From assembly GCA_900756155.1 (NCBI GenBank), contig CAAEJV010000017.1, positions 1 to 64,000 on the forward strand: DNA of 64,000 bases, in the 5' to 3' direction. This stretch comes from Pasteurellaceae bacterium. Lineage in GTDB: Bacteria > Pseudomonadota > Gammaproteobacteria > Enterobacterales > Pasteurellaceae. A program made the position numbers and the translations under genes. Under the pieces are notes generated by a model, which was given only the letters and a program-made list of their open reading frames with translations, searched no databases and was not told the DNA's origin. Below are positions 32,543 through 40,738 of this stretch, one piece after another (position 1 is the stretch's first letter; every line of letters begins with the position of its first letter).

Positions 32543-32869
32543 ATGGAAACGTTAGACAAAATCAAAAAACAAATCGCTGAAAACCCAATCTTAATTTACA
32601 TGAAAGGTTCACCAAAATTACCTTCTTGTGGTTTCTCTGCGCGTGCATCTGAAGCATTAATGAATTGCAAAGTACCTTTTGGCTATGTTGATATTCTTCA
32701 ACACCCAGATATTCGTGCTGAATTGCCGGCTTATGCAAACTGGCCAACTTTCCCACAATTATGGGTAGAAGGTGAGTTAATTGGTGGTTGTGATATTATT
32801 TTAGAAATGTATCAAGCTGGCGAACTTCAAACTTTATTAAGCGAAGTAGCGGCTAAACATCAAGCTTAA
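32543..32869 (+). CDS. grxD: Monothiol glutaredoxin Grx4
   Basis: GrxD binds and passes on 2Fe-2S clusters with glutathione and BolA partners. The 108-residue protein has the monothiol CGFS active site near residue 29 (LPSCGFSARA), NWPTFPQLWVEGELIGGCDI with the cis-proline and glutathione loop, and a conserved start (IKKQIAENPILIYMKGSP). Length matches E. coli Grx4 (115). It follows the lemA operon by 75 bases and has its own terminator. Confidence 0.96.
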   Translation: METLDKIKKQIAENPILIYMKGSPKLPSCGFSARASEALMNCKVPFGYVDILQHPDIRAELPAYANWPTFPQLWVEGELIGGCDIILEMYQAGELQTLLSEVAAKHQA

Positions 32870-32888
32870 TTGACGATAGATTACAAGA

Positions 32889-32916
32889 TAAACCTGCTTT
32901 TTAGCAGGTTTTCTTT
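32889..32916 (+). terminator. Terminator of grxD
   Basis: AAACCTGCTTTTTAGCAGGTTTTCTTTT forms a stem AAACCTGCT/AGCAGGTTT followed by a T run. It lies about 20 bases after the grxD stop. Confidence 0.88.
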
Positions 32917-33014
32917 TGCTCAAAAAATGATAAACCAGATATAAAAGTGTGATCGGATTAACATTTTTAAATGAAATAACTTGTTGATTAAATTTCCTTA
33001 AGATAGACTACATC

Positions 33015-33095
33015 GCGTTAGTCGGGGTGCCTATATTAATGGCTGAGAAATACCCGTGAACCTGAAACAGATAATGCTGGCGTAGGAAACTAATC
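33015..33095 (+). promoter_or_regulatory. TPP riboswitch (THI element)
   Basis: All conserved blocks of the thiamine pyrophosphate aptamer are readable in order: CGGGGTGC (33023-33030), GGCTGAGAAATACCCGTGAACCTGA (33041-33065), and CAGATAATGCTGGCGTAGGAAA (33068-33089). Flanking TTAG and CTAA can close helix P1. It lies about 45 bases before thiB. With so short a distance and no obvious T run, it probably acts on translation by masking the AAGGAG site, but that mechanism is inferred. Confidence 0.96.
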
Positions 33096-33140
33096 ATCTC
33101 ATTATGCTGTTTCGTTATGCAAAAATAAGGAGAACGCATA

Positions 33141-34139
33141 ATGAACAAAACACTTCCCATTTTAACCGCACTTTTTACCGCTTCCGCTTTCGCACAAGCT
33201 GCACCTCAAACATTAGATGTTTATACTTATGATTCATTTAGTGCTGATTGGAGTGCTGGACCAAAAGTAAAAGCAGCTTTTGAACAACAATTCCCACAAT
33301 GTAAGCTGAATTATGTGGCTTTTGACAATAATGGCACCTTGTTTAACCGTGTTCGTCTAGAAGGCAAAAAAATTAAGGCGGATGTCGTGCTCGGTTTAGA
33401 TAGTTATCAAATTGAGGATGCACAAAAACTCAATATTTTTGAGCCAAATAAAGTGGATTTAAGCCAGTTACGTTTACCTATTAAATGGGAAAATAAAACA
33501 TTCTTACCATTTGATTATGCGCAATATGCGTTTATTTATGACAAAAATAAATTGGTCAATCCACCAAAAAGCTTAAAAGAATTAGTTGAGCGTCAAGATC
33601 TTAAAGTGTTATATCAAGATCCGCGTACAAGCAGTATTGGACGGGGCTTATTGCTTTGGATGAATGTGGTTTATCCAGAAGCTGACGTAGCAAATGCCTG
33701 GAAAACTCTTTCTAAACATACTGTCACGGTCACCAAAGGCTGGACTGAGTCTTATGGTGCCTTCTTAAAAGGTGAAGGTGATGTGGTTTTAAGCGTCAAT
33801 ACTTCACCGATTTACCATATTCTTTCTGAACAAAAAGACAATTATGTGGCAACGGAATTTGCAGAGGGGAGCGTATTACAAGTTGAAGTCGCGGCAAAAG
33901 TTGCTAACCGTAATAATGCCTGTGCTGATGAGTTTCTAGGATTCTTACTTTCACCGCAAGCTCAAGCGGATATTGCCAAAAATAATGTGATGTTACCCGT
34001 GGTAGAGACCAATATCGAAAGTCATATTGATGCGCTTAATTCTCGTGCAAAATCAATGCGTATTTTAGATACCACAACGGTAACAAGTGAGCAGCTGAAA
34101 GGCTGGATCAATCAATGGCAAAAAGCCTTATCTAAGTAG
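33141..34139 (+). CDS. thiB: Thiamine/TPP ABC transporter, periplasmic binding protein
   Basis: ThiB (TbpA) captures thiamine and its phosphates in the periplasm. The 332-residue protein has a signal peptide (TLPILTALFTASAFAQA) followed by the typical start TLDVYTYDSFSADWSAGPKVKAAFEQQF. LYQDPRTSSIGRGLLLWM and VTKGWTESYGAFLKGEGDVVLSVNTSP are family hallmarks of the ligand cleft. Length matches E. coli ThiB (327). It is first in thiBPQ and directly under the TPP riboswitch. Confidence 0.97.
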   Translation: MNKTLPILTALFTASAFAQAAPQTLDVYTYDSFSADWSAGPKVKAAFEQQFPQCKLNYVAFDNNGTLFNRVRLEGKKIKADVVLGLDSYQIEDAQKLNIFEPNKVDLSQLRLPIKWENKTFLPFDYAQYAFIYDKNKLVNPPKSLKELVERQDLKVLYQDPRTSSIGRGLLLWMNVVYPEADVANAWKTLSKHTVTVTKGWTESYGAFLKGEGDVVLSVNTSPIYHILSEQKDNYVATEFAEGSVLQVEVAAKVANRNNACADEFLGFLLSPQAQADIAKNNVMLPVVETNIESHIDALNSRAKSMRILDTTTVTSEQLKGWINQWQKALSK

Positions 34140-34144
34140 TATTA

Positions 34145-35749
34145 ATGAGCTTATTGCAACATCCGCATTTTCGTCCTCGCCATTATTTGGGCGGAAGTGC
34201 GGTCATTTTTTTCATCGTTTTACTCTATGGATTTTCCCTTTCTGCGGTTTTTTCAGTTGGAAGTGATTATGCCTTATCTGATTTCTTAAAAGACGATTAT
34301 TTGCATCAAGTTATCGCCTTTAGTGTCGGGCAGGCATTCTTGTCAGCCTTGCTTTCTAGCGTAATTGGAACTTTATTTGCGCGTGCTTTTTTCTATTTAG
34401 ATTTCAAAGGCAAATCGCTCATTTTACGCATTTTTTCCCTCACCTTTGTTTTGCCGGCATTACTGGCTATTTTCGGTCTAATTGGTATTTATGGCACGGC
34501 CGGTTGGCTAACACAGCTACTGCAAACCTTAGGTATTTCGTGGAAACCCTCCATTTATGGTTTAAGCGGCATTCTCATTGCCCATTTATTTTTTAATATT
34601 CCTTTAGCGGCACGAATGAGTTTGCAGGCTCTGCAAAGTGTACCGACCGAACAGCATCAACTCGCGGCACAATTGAATATCAAAGGTTTCACATTTTTTC
34701 GTTTAATTGAATGGACTTATTTGAAAAGCCAAATCGTGTCAGCCTTTGTATTGATTTTTATGCTGTGTTTCACCAGTTTTACGATAGTGTTGGCACTGGG
34801 TGGCGGGCCACAAAACAGCACGCTAGAAGTTGCGATTTATCAAGCTATTTTCTTTGAATTTGATTTACCCAAAGCCGCACTTTTTGCGCTTGTACAATTT
34901 GCGTTTTGTTTTGCGTTATTTTCACTTTCACAATATTGGGCAAAAACACCCGAAACCCAGATTTCACAGCGTTATCGCTGGGTTTTACCTGTTTCAAGTG
35001 CGGTTAAATTTGGACATGTTTTTGTCTTATTCTCGGTGTGCTTATTTATTTTAAGTCCCTTATTCAATATTGTTTTCCAAGGTTTGTCTGCGACCCAATT
35101 ATTTGGCTATTGGCAAAATCCACAATTATGGAAAGCACTTGCTTATTCATTAACCATGGCACCGACAGCAGGGATTTTATCGGTATTATTTGGATTTTTC
35201 TTATTGTTGCTTTCACGACAACTACAATGGTTATATCACCCCAAATTAGCGCACTTAATTTTAACGGGAGGCATGGTGATTTTAGCCATTCCGACCATTG
35301 TCTTAGCAGTTGGCTTATTCCTTTGGTTGCAAGATATTGATTTTTCAGCAGGGCATTTGTTTGTTGTGGTATCGGTTTGTAACGCCTTGGCTGCCTTGCC
35401 ATTTGTTATCAAAATTCTCAATACACCAATGAATCAATCGATGCAATATTATGAAAAACTTTGTTTATCGCTGAATATTATAGGCTGGCAGCGTTTTCGT
35501 TTAATTGAATATCCGTTGCTAAAAGCACCGTTGAAATATGCCTTGGCGCTTGCAACGACTTTATCACTCGGCGATTTTACGGCAATAGCTTTATTTGGTA
35601 GCCCTGATTTTACTTCGTTGCCTCATTTGCTTTATCAACAAATCGGGCAATATCGAAGCCAAGAAGCGGCAGTGACGGCATTGATTTTATTGGGCTTATG
35701 TTTAGGTTTATTTATGTTTATTGAAGGACAGAAGGAACAAAATGATTAA
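34145..35749 (+). CDS. thiP: Thiamine/TPP ABC transporter, permease
   Basis: ThiP forms the membrane channel of the thiamine importer. The 534-residue protein is a fused double permease with about twelve hydrophobic helices and two EAA-type loops, one around residue 175 ([22 protein letters not shown]) and one around residue 438 ([22 protein letters not shown]). Length equals E. coli ThiP (536). It starts five bases after thiB and overlaps thiQ by eight bases. Confidence 0.97.
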   Translation: MSLLQHPHFRPRHYLGGSAVIFFIVLLYGFSLSAVFSVGSDYALSDFLKDDYLHQVIAFSVGQAFLSALLSSVIGTLFARAFFYLDFKGKSLILRIFSLTFVLPALLAIFGLIGIYGTAGWLTQLLQTLGISWKPSIYGLSGILIAHLFFNIPLAARMSLQALQSVPTEQHQLAAQLNIKGFTFFRLIEWTYLKSQIVSAFVLIFMLCFTSFTIVLALGGGPQNSTLEVAIYQAIFFEFDLPKAALFALVQFAFCFALFSLSQYWAKTPETQISQRYRWVLPVSSAVKFGHVFVLFSVCLFILSPLFNIVFQGLSATQLFGYWQNPQLWKALAYSLTMAPTAGILSVLFGFFLLLLSRQLQWLYHPKLAHLILTGGMVILAIPTIVLAVGLFLWLQDIDFSAGHLFVVVSVCNALAALPFVIKILNTPMNQSMQYYEKLCLSLNIIGWQRFRLIEYPLLKAPLKYALALATTLSLGDFTAIALFGSPDFTSLPHLLYQQIGQYRSQEAAVTALILLGLCLGLFMFIEGQKEQND

Positions 35750-36371
35750 ATTAAATAATGTGGTCTTCAATTATCAATCCATGCCGATGGTATTTGATTT
35801 ACAGATTCAAGCCCAGGAAAAAATCGCCATCATTGGTGAAAGTGGCGCAGGAAAAAGTACCTTGCTGAATTTAATTGCCGGCTTTGAATATGCCGATAGT
35901 GGTGAGATTTGGCTCAATGGTGAAAATCATACTAAAACGGCACCTTTTGAACGCCCCGTTTCCATGCTATTTCAGGAAAACAATCTCTTTACTCATCTTT
36001 CCGTAGAAGAGAATATTGCTTTAGGTTTAAAACCGAATTTAGCCTTAAATGCAGAAGAAAAAGCACTTGTAGAACAAGCTGCAAGTGCGGTCAATTTACA
36101 GGATTTTTTAACGAGAAAACCGACCGCACTTTCAGGAGGACAAAAACAGCGAGTGGCACTGGCGCGCTGTTTGCTACGAGATAAACCGATTTTATTATTG
36201 GATGAGCCTTTTTCCGCACTTGATCCTAAATTACGCATTGAGATGCAAGATTTAATGGATCAATTATGTGAAGAAAAAAAGCTCACCATGTTATTGGTGA
36301 CGCATCAACCCAAAGAAATTGAACGGCATATTGATCGAGTGATTGAAATTCATCAAGGAAAAGTGATCTGA
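35742..36371 (+). CDS. thiQ: Thiamine/TPP ABC transporter, ATPase
   Basis: ThiQ powers thiamine import. It has the Walker A loop [12 protein letters not shown] near residue 32, the signature [16 protein letters not shown] near residue 128, and Walker [14 protein letters not shown] near residue 148. The reading frame opens upstream at 35721, but the ATG at 35742 (MIKLNNV) has an AAGGA site at the right distance and overlaps the thiP stop, giving 209 residues. It is shorter than many ABC ATPases, as is normal for ThiQ (about 215-232). Confidence 0.96.
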   Translation: MIKLNNVVFNYQSMPMVFDLQIQAQEKIAIIGESGAGKSTLLNLIAGFEYADSGEIWLNGENHTKTAPFERPVSMLFQENNLFTHLSVEENIALGLKPNLALNAEEKALVEQAASAVNLQDFLTRKPTALSGGQKQRVALARCLLRDKPILLLDEPFSALDPKLRIEMQDLMDQLCEEKKLTMLLVTHQPKEIERHIDRVIEIHQGKVI

Positions 36372-36444
36372 TCTCTTTTTATCATATTGCAGAGTAATAT
36401 GCTCAACTTAATAAAAGCGACATAGCTTAAACGAGGAAAATATA

Positions 36445-37461
36445 ATGACCACAACAAATGTAGTACAGCTTTCATCCATTACACCGCATCCTTCAGTAGA
36501 GTATTGGTCTGTTTGTAAAGTCGAAGCGCTATTTGAAACCCCTTTTTTAGAATTAGTCTATCGTGCAGCTCAAGTGCATCGAGAGCATTTCAACCCTGGC
36601 GCAATACAGTTGTCGACCTTGATGTCGATTAAAACGGGTGGCTGTCCGGAGGATTGTGGTTATTGTCCTCAATCTGCACGTTATCAAACAGGTGTACAAA
36701 ATCAGCAGATCTTGGATATTGATGAAATTGTCGAAAAAGCCAAAATTGCTAAAGCACGTGGTGCAGGACGTTTTTGTATGGGCGCGGCATGGCGCGGTCC
36801 TAAGCCTAAAGATATGGAAAAAGTGACGGCGATTATTCGTGCGGTAAAAGATATTGGCTTAGAAACTTGCGGTACTTTTGGCTTACTACAAGATGGTATG
36901 GCGGAAGAGTTAAAAGATGCAGGATTGGATTATTACAATCACAATCTAGATACTGCTCCAGAGAATTATCACAATGTCATTGGTACACGCCGTTTTGATG
37001 ATCGTTTAAGTACATTAGGAAAAGTGCGTCATGCCGGTTTAAAAGTTTGCTGTGGTGGTATTGTGGGTATGAATGAAACCCGTAAAGAGCGAGCAGGCCT
37101 TATTGCAAGTTTGGCAAATCTTGATCCTCAGCCAGAGTCAGTGCCAATTAACCAATTAGTGAAAGTGGAAGGCACACCAATGGCTGATGCAGCTGATTTA
37201 GATTGGACGGAGTTTGTTCGCACTATTGCGGTTGCACGTATTACTATGCCGAAAAGTTATGTTCGCCTTTCTGCAGGTCGTCAAGGCATGAGTGAAGAAA
37301 TGCAAGCCATGTGTTTTATGGCGGGAGCGAACTCTATTTTCTATGGTGATAAATTGTTAGTGACAGGCAACCCAGAAGAAGATGGCGATCAACTTCTTAT
37401 GGCAAAATTAGATCTAGAACCGGAAACGGAAGAAAATAGAAAGCCACTCGACAGAAATTAG
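36445..37461 (+). CDS. bioB: Biotin synthase
   Basis: BioB inserts sulfur into dethiobiotin by radical SAM chemistry. The 338-residue protein has the cluster motif [13 protein letters not shown] near residue 65, the [10 protein letters not shown] segment near residue 175, and the conserved Arg of the 2Fe-2S site in [15 protein letters not shown] near residue 280. Length matches E. coli BioB (346). The other bio genes are not here. It follows thiQ by 73 bases, with its own AGGA site, and may be in the same message. Confidence 0.98.
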   Translation: MTTTNVVQLSSITPHPSVEYWSVCKVEALFETPFLELVYRAAQVHREHFNPGAIQLSTLMSIKTGGCPEDCGYCPQSARYQTGVQNQQILDIDEIVEKAKIAKARGAGRFCMGAAWRGPKPKDMEKVTAIIRAVKDIGLETCGTFGLLQDGMAEELKDAGLDYYNHNLDTAPENYHNVIGTRRFDDRLSTLGKVRHAGLKVCCGGIVGMNETRKERAGLIASLANLDPQPESVPINQLVKVEGTPMADAADLDWTEFVRTIAVARITMPKSYVRLSAGRQGMSEEMQAMCFMAGANSIFYGDKLLVTGNPEEDGDQLLMAKLDLEPETEENRKPLDRN

Positions 37462-37465
37462 TTAT

Positions 37466-37497
37466 AAAAAAGTGCGGTGAAATCCACCGCACTTTTT
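37466..37497. terminator. Bidirectional terminator from paired uptake signals
   Basis: AAAAAGTGCGGTG pairs with CACCGCACTTTTT around a short AAATC loop. Both arms contain the uptake signal core. It serves the convergent bioB and suhB ends. Confidence 0.88.
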
Positions 37498-37505
37498 ATT
37501 GCGTC

Positions 37506-38306
37506 TTACTTAACTTGTTCAGTTAGGCAAGGCTGAATTTTATTTAGCATTTCTTTTAAAATACGCGCTGGAGCAGCCACGATGTTGCCTGAGCGTAAAT
37601 AGCCATGACCCGCATTGAAATCACACACTAAACCGCCCGCTTCACGCACGATTAAATCACCCGCTGCGCAATCCCAAGGTTTTAAGCCCATTTCGAAATA
37701 ACCGTCAACGCGACCTGAAGCCACATAGCAAAGGTCTAATGCGGCAGAACCCGTACGACGGAAATCTGCTGCTTCATCAATTAAGTTATTCATGATAGCA
37801 AATTGAGTTGGCATTAAGCTTGGCTGTTTGAATGGGAAACCGGTGGCTAAAATCGCCCCGTTAAGTTCATTTTGGCTATCTACACGTAAACGCACTTCAT
37901 TTAATTTTGCGCCTTCACCACGCACAGCAGTGAATAATTCATTACGAATAGGATCGTAAACCACACCTACTTCGGTACGGTTTTTTACACGGATAGCAAT
38001 AGAAACAGAGAAATGTGGCAAACCTTTTACAAAGTTGGTTGTGCCATCTAGTGGATCAATCACCCATTGAATATCACTGTCTTTGCCTTCTAATGCACCA
38101 CGCTCTTCACTGATAATTGTATGATCAGGATAAGATTTTTGAATGATTTCAATGATCTCAGCTTCAGCGGCTTTATCGACGCTAGTCACATAATCATTAA
38201 TACCTTTTTTACTTGTTTGGATGTCATCACGGCGCTCATAGTTTTTAGCAATCACATTGCCCGCTTTTCGTGCCGCACGAATAGCGATATTTAACATTGG
38301 ATTCAT
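37506..38306 (-). CDS. suhB: Inositol-1-monophosphatase SuhB
   Basis: SuhB dephosphorylates inositol phosphates in vitro. In E. coli it also acts with Nus factors in rRNA antitermination. The 266-residue protein shows the metal site motifs ISEERGALEG near residue 66, WVIDPLDGTTNFVKGLPHFSVSIA near residue 82, and WDCAAGDLIVREAGG near residue 212. Length equals E. coli SuhB (267). It is divergent from comN, an arrangement I recall in H. influenzae. Confidence 0.97.
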   Translation of the reverse strand: MNPMLNIAIRAARKAGNVIAKNYERRDDIQTSKKGINDYVTSVDKAAEAEIIEIIQKSYPDHTIISEERGALEGKDSDIQWVIDPLDGTTNFVKGLPHFSVSIAIRVKNRTEVGVVYDPIRNELFTAVRGEGAKLNEVRLRVDSQNELNGAILATGFPFKQPSLMPTQFAIMNNLIDEAADFRRTGSAALDLCYVASGRVDGYFEMGLKPWDCAAGDLIVREAGGLVCDFNAGHGYLRSGNIVAAPARILKEMLNKIQPCLTEQVK

Positions 38307-38418
38307 ATTTCCACCAGATTTTAAAGAACAGATAAATAGGTCGCCTATTATAAGGGAGTTTTAGTAAATAGCCAGTTGAAAATGTTTAATTCACGGTTTT
38401 TCCCGTTTTTTAAAGGAA

Positions 38419-38440
38419 ATTTGCGATCAATATCGCAAAA
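38419..38440 (+). promoter_or_regulatory. CRP-S site controlling the comNOPQ competence operon
   Basis: TGCGA (38422-38426), six bases, TCGCA (38433-38437) is a perfect match to the Sxy-dependent CRP-S core, flanked by T and A runs. CRP-S sites carry C at the position where ordinary CRP sites have T (TGCGA instead of TGTGA), and need Sxy as well as cAMP-CRP. The centre lies 77 bases before the comN ATG. Competence genes are the known targets of such sites in Haemophilus. Confidence 0.9.
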
Positions 38441-38506
38441 ATAGAGTAGCTAATTTGGCTTTCTTCTAAAGGAATTTTAAAGTGCGGTCAAAAAAGAAGG
38501 CATTTT

Positions 38507-39025
38507 ATGTATAAAGGGATAACCTTATTAGAAACCTTGATTGTATTATTTATTTTAAGCTTAACATTAGCGTTTGCATTGCCTAAATGGCAGAAAAACG
38601 ATCCCAAATATTTTCTCGAAAAAGAGCAACAACGGCTTTATTTTTTCTTACGCAATATTCAAGCGAGGGCAGAAAATTCATCAGCGATTTGGTTTATTTT
38701 GGCTAATCAAGATAGAGCGAATCAACGTTGGTGTATTACTGCTCAAGTAAAAAACGATCATTTTTGTGATTGTTTTCATCCCCAGAATTGTCCTAAAAAC
38801 CTTTATGCGCATTTTTACTATCCTTATTTTGAAGGAAAAACGATGCTGATAGGCCCTAAATTATATCCGTCAGAAGTGGCAGTGAAATTTAATGGGGCCA
38901 GAAATACCATGGAAACAAATTGTTTTATGTTACAGGCTGAAGAACATCGTACATTGTTCTCTTTTTTCAATGTGGGCAGTATTAAATTAAAGTCTGATCA
39001 AGCGGCGAGTGCGTGTACAAGATGA
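38507..39025 (+). CDS. comN: Competence pseudopilin ComN (PpdA-like)
   Basis: ComN is a minor type IV pilin-like protein needed for natural DNA uptake in Haemophilus. The 172-residue product has a short leader (MYKG), a prepilin peptidase site G-ITLLETL with Glu at mature position 5, and a hydrophobic helix of about 20 residues. The GspH-like globular part includes several Cys (FCDCFHPQNC). It heads comN-comO-comP-comQ-recC and is under the CRP-S site. It corresponds to E. coli ppdA of the ppdA-ppdB-ygdB-ppdC-recC cluster. Confidence 0.9.
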   Translation: MYKGITLLETLIVLFILSLTLAFALPKWQKNDPKYFLEKEQQRLYFFLRNIQARAENSSAIWFILANQDRANQRWCITAQVKNDHFCDCFHPQNCPKNLYAHFYYPYFEGKTMLIGPKLYPSEVAVKFNGARNTMETNCFMLQAEEHRTLFSFFNVGSIKLKSDQAASACTR

Positions 39026-39738
39026 AACCATTAAAAGGCGAAACATTGGTGAGTTTGTTGATTTCACTTGGCTTATCCGCTTTATTATTGTTATTGGTTG
39101 CACAATTTTATGCCCAAACCCAGCAGCAAAATCAGCGTTTAATGTTACAACTCAAATTACAAGCGGAATTACAACGCACAATTCAACTCATCGGGAAAGA
39201 TCTGCGTCGCGTAGGTTTTCGAGCCGTAAACCAAAAACTCATTGAAGATAATCTGGCTTTATTTGAATTGGATGAAAAGGGCACAGCAATAACCATTGCT
39301 CAAGCAGACAATGCCCCATTAAATAGCTGTGTTTTATTTTTTTATGATTTGAATAGTAATGGCTGTATTGGTGAAAAATACACAAAAAATACCTGCGTAA
39401 ATGGCGTTAAAAATGTGGCAAAAAATATCGAAAAAGAGCTATTTGGTTACAAACTTAACGGGAATATGATCGAAACCAAACAAACCTATAAAAACGCGGT
39501 AAATGCAGATTGTCGCTCAGCAGAGTGTCAGCGTGCTTTAACGCAATCTGCTTGTAACGCGGGTGGTGGATGGACAGATTTATTGGATGAAAAAGAGTTT
39601 GAGATTTCTCAATTACGTTTTGATTGGTTAAAGGCAGGGAAAGGGATTGAAATCAAACTCGCGGGAAATCTTGCAACACATAAGTATATTCAATATGAAA
39701 CTTCGCTTGTGGTGCCTTTATTAAATCAAGAAGAATGA
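39022..39738 (+). CDS. comO: Competence pseudopilin ComO (PpdB-like)
   Basis: The product is a minor pilin-like protein with leader MKPLKG followed by a hydrophobic helix (TLVSLLISLGLSALLLLLVAQFYA), then a globular part with paired Cys. The frame is also open from a GTG at 39013, but the ATG at 39022 overlaps the comN stop (ATGA) and gives the standard short leader. A processing Gly is present, but Glu is at +1 (GETLVSLL), not at +5. Translation is coupled to comN. Role in DNA uptake is inferred from position and family. Confidence 0.87.
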   Translation: MKPLKGETLVSLLISLGLSALLLLLVAQFYAQTQQQNQRLMLQLKLQAELQRTIQLIGKDLRRVGFRAVNQKLIEDNLALFELDEKGTAITIAQADNAPLNSCVLFFYDLNSNGCIGEKYTKNTCVNGVKNVAKNIEKELFGYKLNGNMIETKQTYKNAVNADCRSAECQRALTQSACNAGGGWTDLLDEKEFEISQLRFDWLKAGKGIEIKLAGNLATHKYIQYETSLVVPLLNQEE

Positions 39739-39740
39739 TC

Positions 39741-40421
39741 ATGAAAAAAGGGATGGTGACACTGACGGCACTGATTTTACTTTCGGGATTATTGACATTG
39801 ATCTTATTATTTGATGAACAGATCTTTGCATTTTTTCGAGTTCAAATGAGTCAGCGAAAATATTATGTAGAACAAAGCCTGGCGTTACAGAAAATCAGTC
39901 AGCAGCAACAAACGCACATTTGCCAAAACTTGCCTTTAAATAGTTCTGAAAAAGTGAAACAAGTCTTTTTCGAGTCTAATGGGGCAGAGGATAAAGTGGC
40001 CTATTCTGTTTGGTGTAAACGAGCAGAGTTATTTAAGAAATCGCCGACAAAAGGCATTAATGAAAATATGCTGCGAGATTTTATTTCCAGCGAAAAACAA
40101 GCTGATTTTCAACCGCACTTTGTGAAAGTAGATACTACTTTAACTGCTCAAAAAACACTACAAGTGTATTGGATAACGCAAAACCAATTAGAGGTTAAAG
40201 GGAATGTGAGTGGCATTTTGTTAGCAGAAGGGGATTTAACTTTAACCGGCAAAGGGCGAATAAGTGGTGCAGTGATTACAGGTGGTTCGCTTAAGTTAGA
40301 GGAGGGCGTGACGGTGGCTTACGGTAAAGCCGTGGTGACCAAACTCGTACAAGAATATAGCCAATGGCGTTTGGTGGATAAAAGTTGGAGTGATTTAAGT
40401 GCGCAAGATCAAAGTGAATAA
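39741..40421 (+). CDS. comP: Competence protein ComP (YgdB-like)
   Basis: This gene encodes a PilX-like minor pilin with the leader MKKG and a hydrophobic segment (MVTLTALILLSGLLTLILLF). Mature position 5 is Thr, so the usual Glu5 is absent. The rest is a globular domain with beta-rich repeats near residue 155 (VKGNVSGILLAEGDLTLTGKGRISGAVITGGSLKLEEG), resembling a short right-handed beta stretch. An ATG at 39735 is also in frame; the one at 39741 gives the minimal leader. It overlaps comQ by 23 bases. Confidence 0.83.
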   Translation: MKKGMVTLTALILLSGLLTLILLFDEQIFAFFRVQMSQRKYYVEQSLALQKISQQQQTHICQNLPLNSSEKVKQVFFESNGAEDKVAYSVWCKRAELFKKSPTKGINENMLRDFISSEKQADFQPHFVKVDTTLTAQKTLQVYWITQNQLEVKGNVSGILLAEGDLTLTGKGRISGAVITGGSLKLEEGVTVAYGKAVVTKLVQEYSQWRLVDKSWSDLSAQDQSE

Positions 40422-40701
40422 AGGCATGTCGTTAATGTCACTTTTATTAGCATTATCGATTTTCAGCGGGTTATTTTTGATCTTTAACCGATGGACGAGT
40501 GAGCAACGGAAAAGTGCGGTCAGAATTTTTCAAGAATTTCAGGCAATTCAAATTGCTGAGAATCAGGCTCAACGTCAGTTTTTAGGCTTGTCTTGTGAAA
40601 ATAGCGTACAACAAAATGGCATTCAATTTGCAATTCAATGCAGTCATCATCAAGTGAATATACGCTATCCTCAAGGTGAATTTTTATTGAAAACCGAGTA
40701 A
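40399..40701 (+). CDS. comQ: Competence pseudopilin ComQ (PpdC-like)
   Basis: The product has about 100 residues. It begins with a GTG codon preceded by GGAG. This start keeps the basic leader KIKVNKG before the helix MSLMSLLLALSIFSGLFLIF; the next ATG (40426) would delete the leader. Two Cys lie in the C-terminal part (LSCENS, IQCSHH). Glu5 is missing. It ends 37 bases before recC and corresponds to E. coli ppdC, also next to recC. Confidence 0.82.
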   Translation: MRKIKVNKGMSLMSLLLALSIFSGLFLIFNRWTSEQRKSAVRIFQEFQAIQIAENQAQRQFLGLSCENSVQQNGIQFAIQCSHHQVNIRYPQGEFLLKTE

Positions 40702-40738
40702 AATAACGCATTGTTTTTGCTTTCAAAAGGGCGTTACT

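Noticed and set aside
32246..32555. Ala/Thr- and Val/Ala-rich open frames overlapping the end of the TPM gene
   Set aside because: They come from the GGT/GGC repeats that encode the Gly-rich tail of the exported TPM protein, read in other frames.
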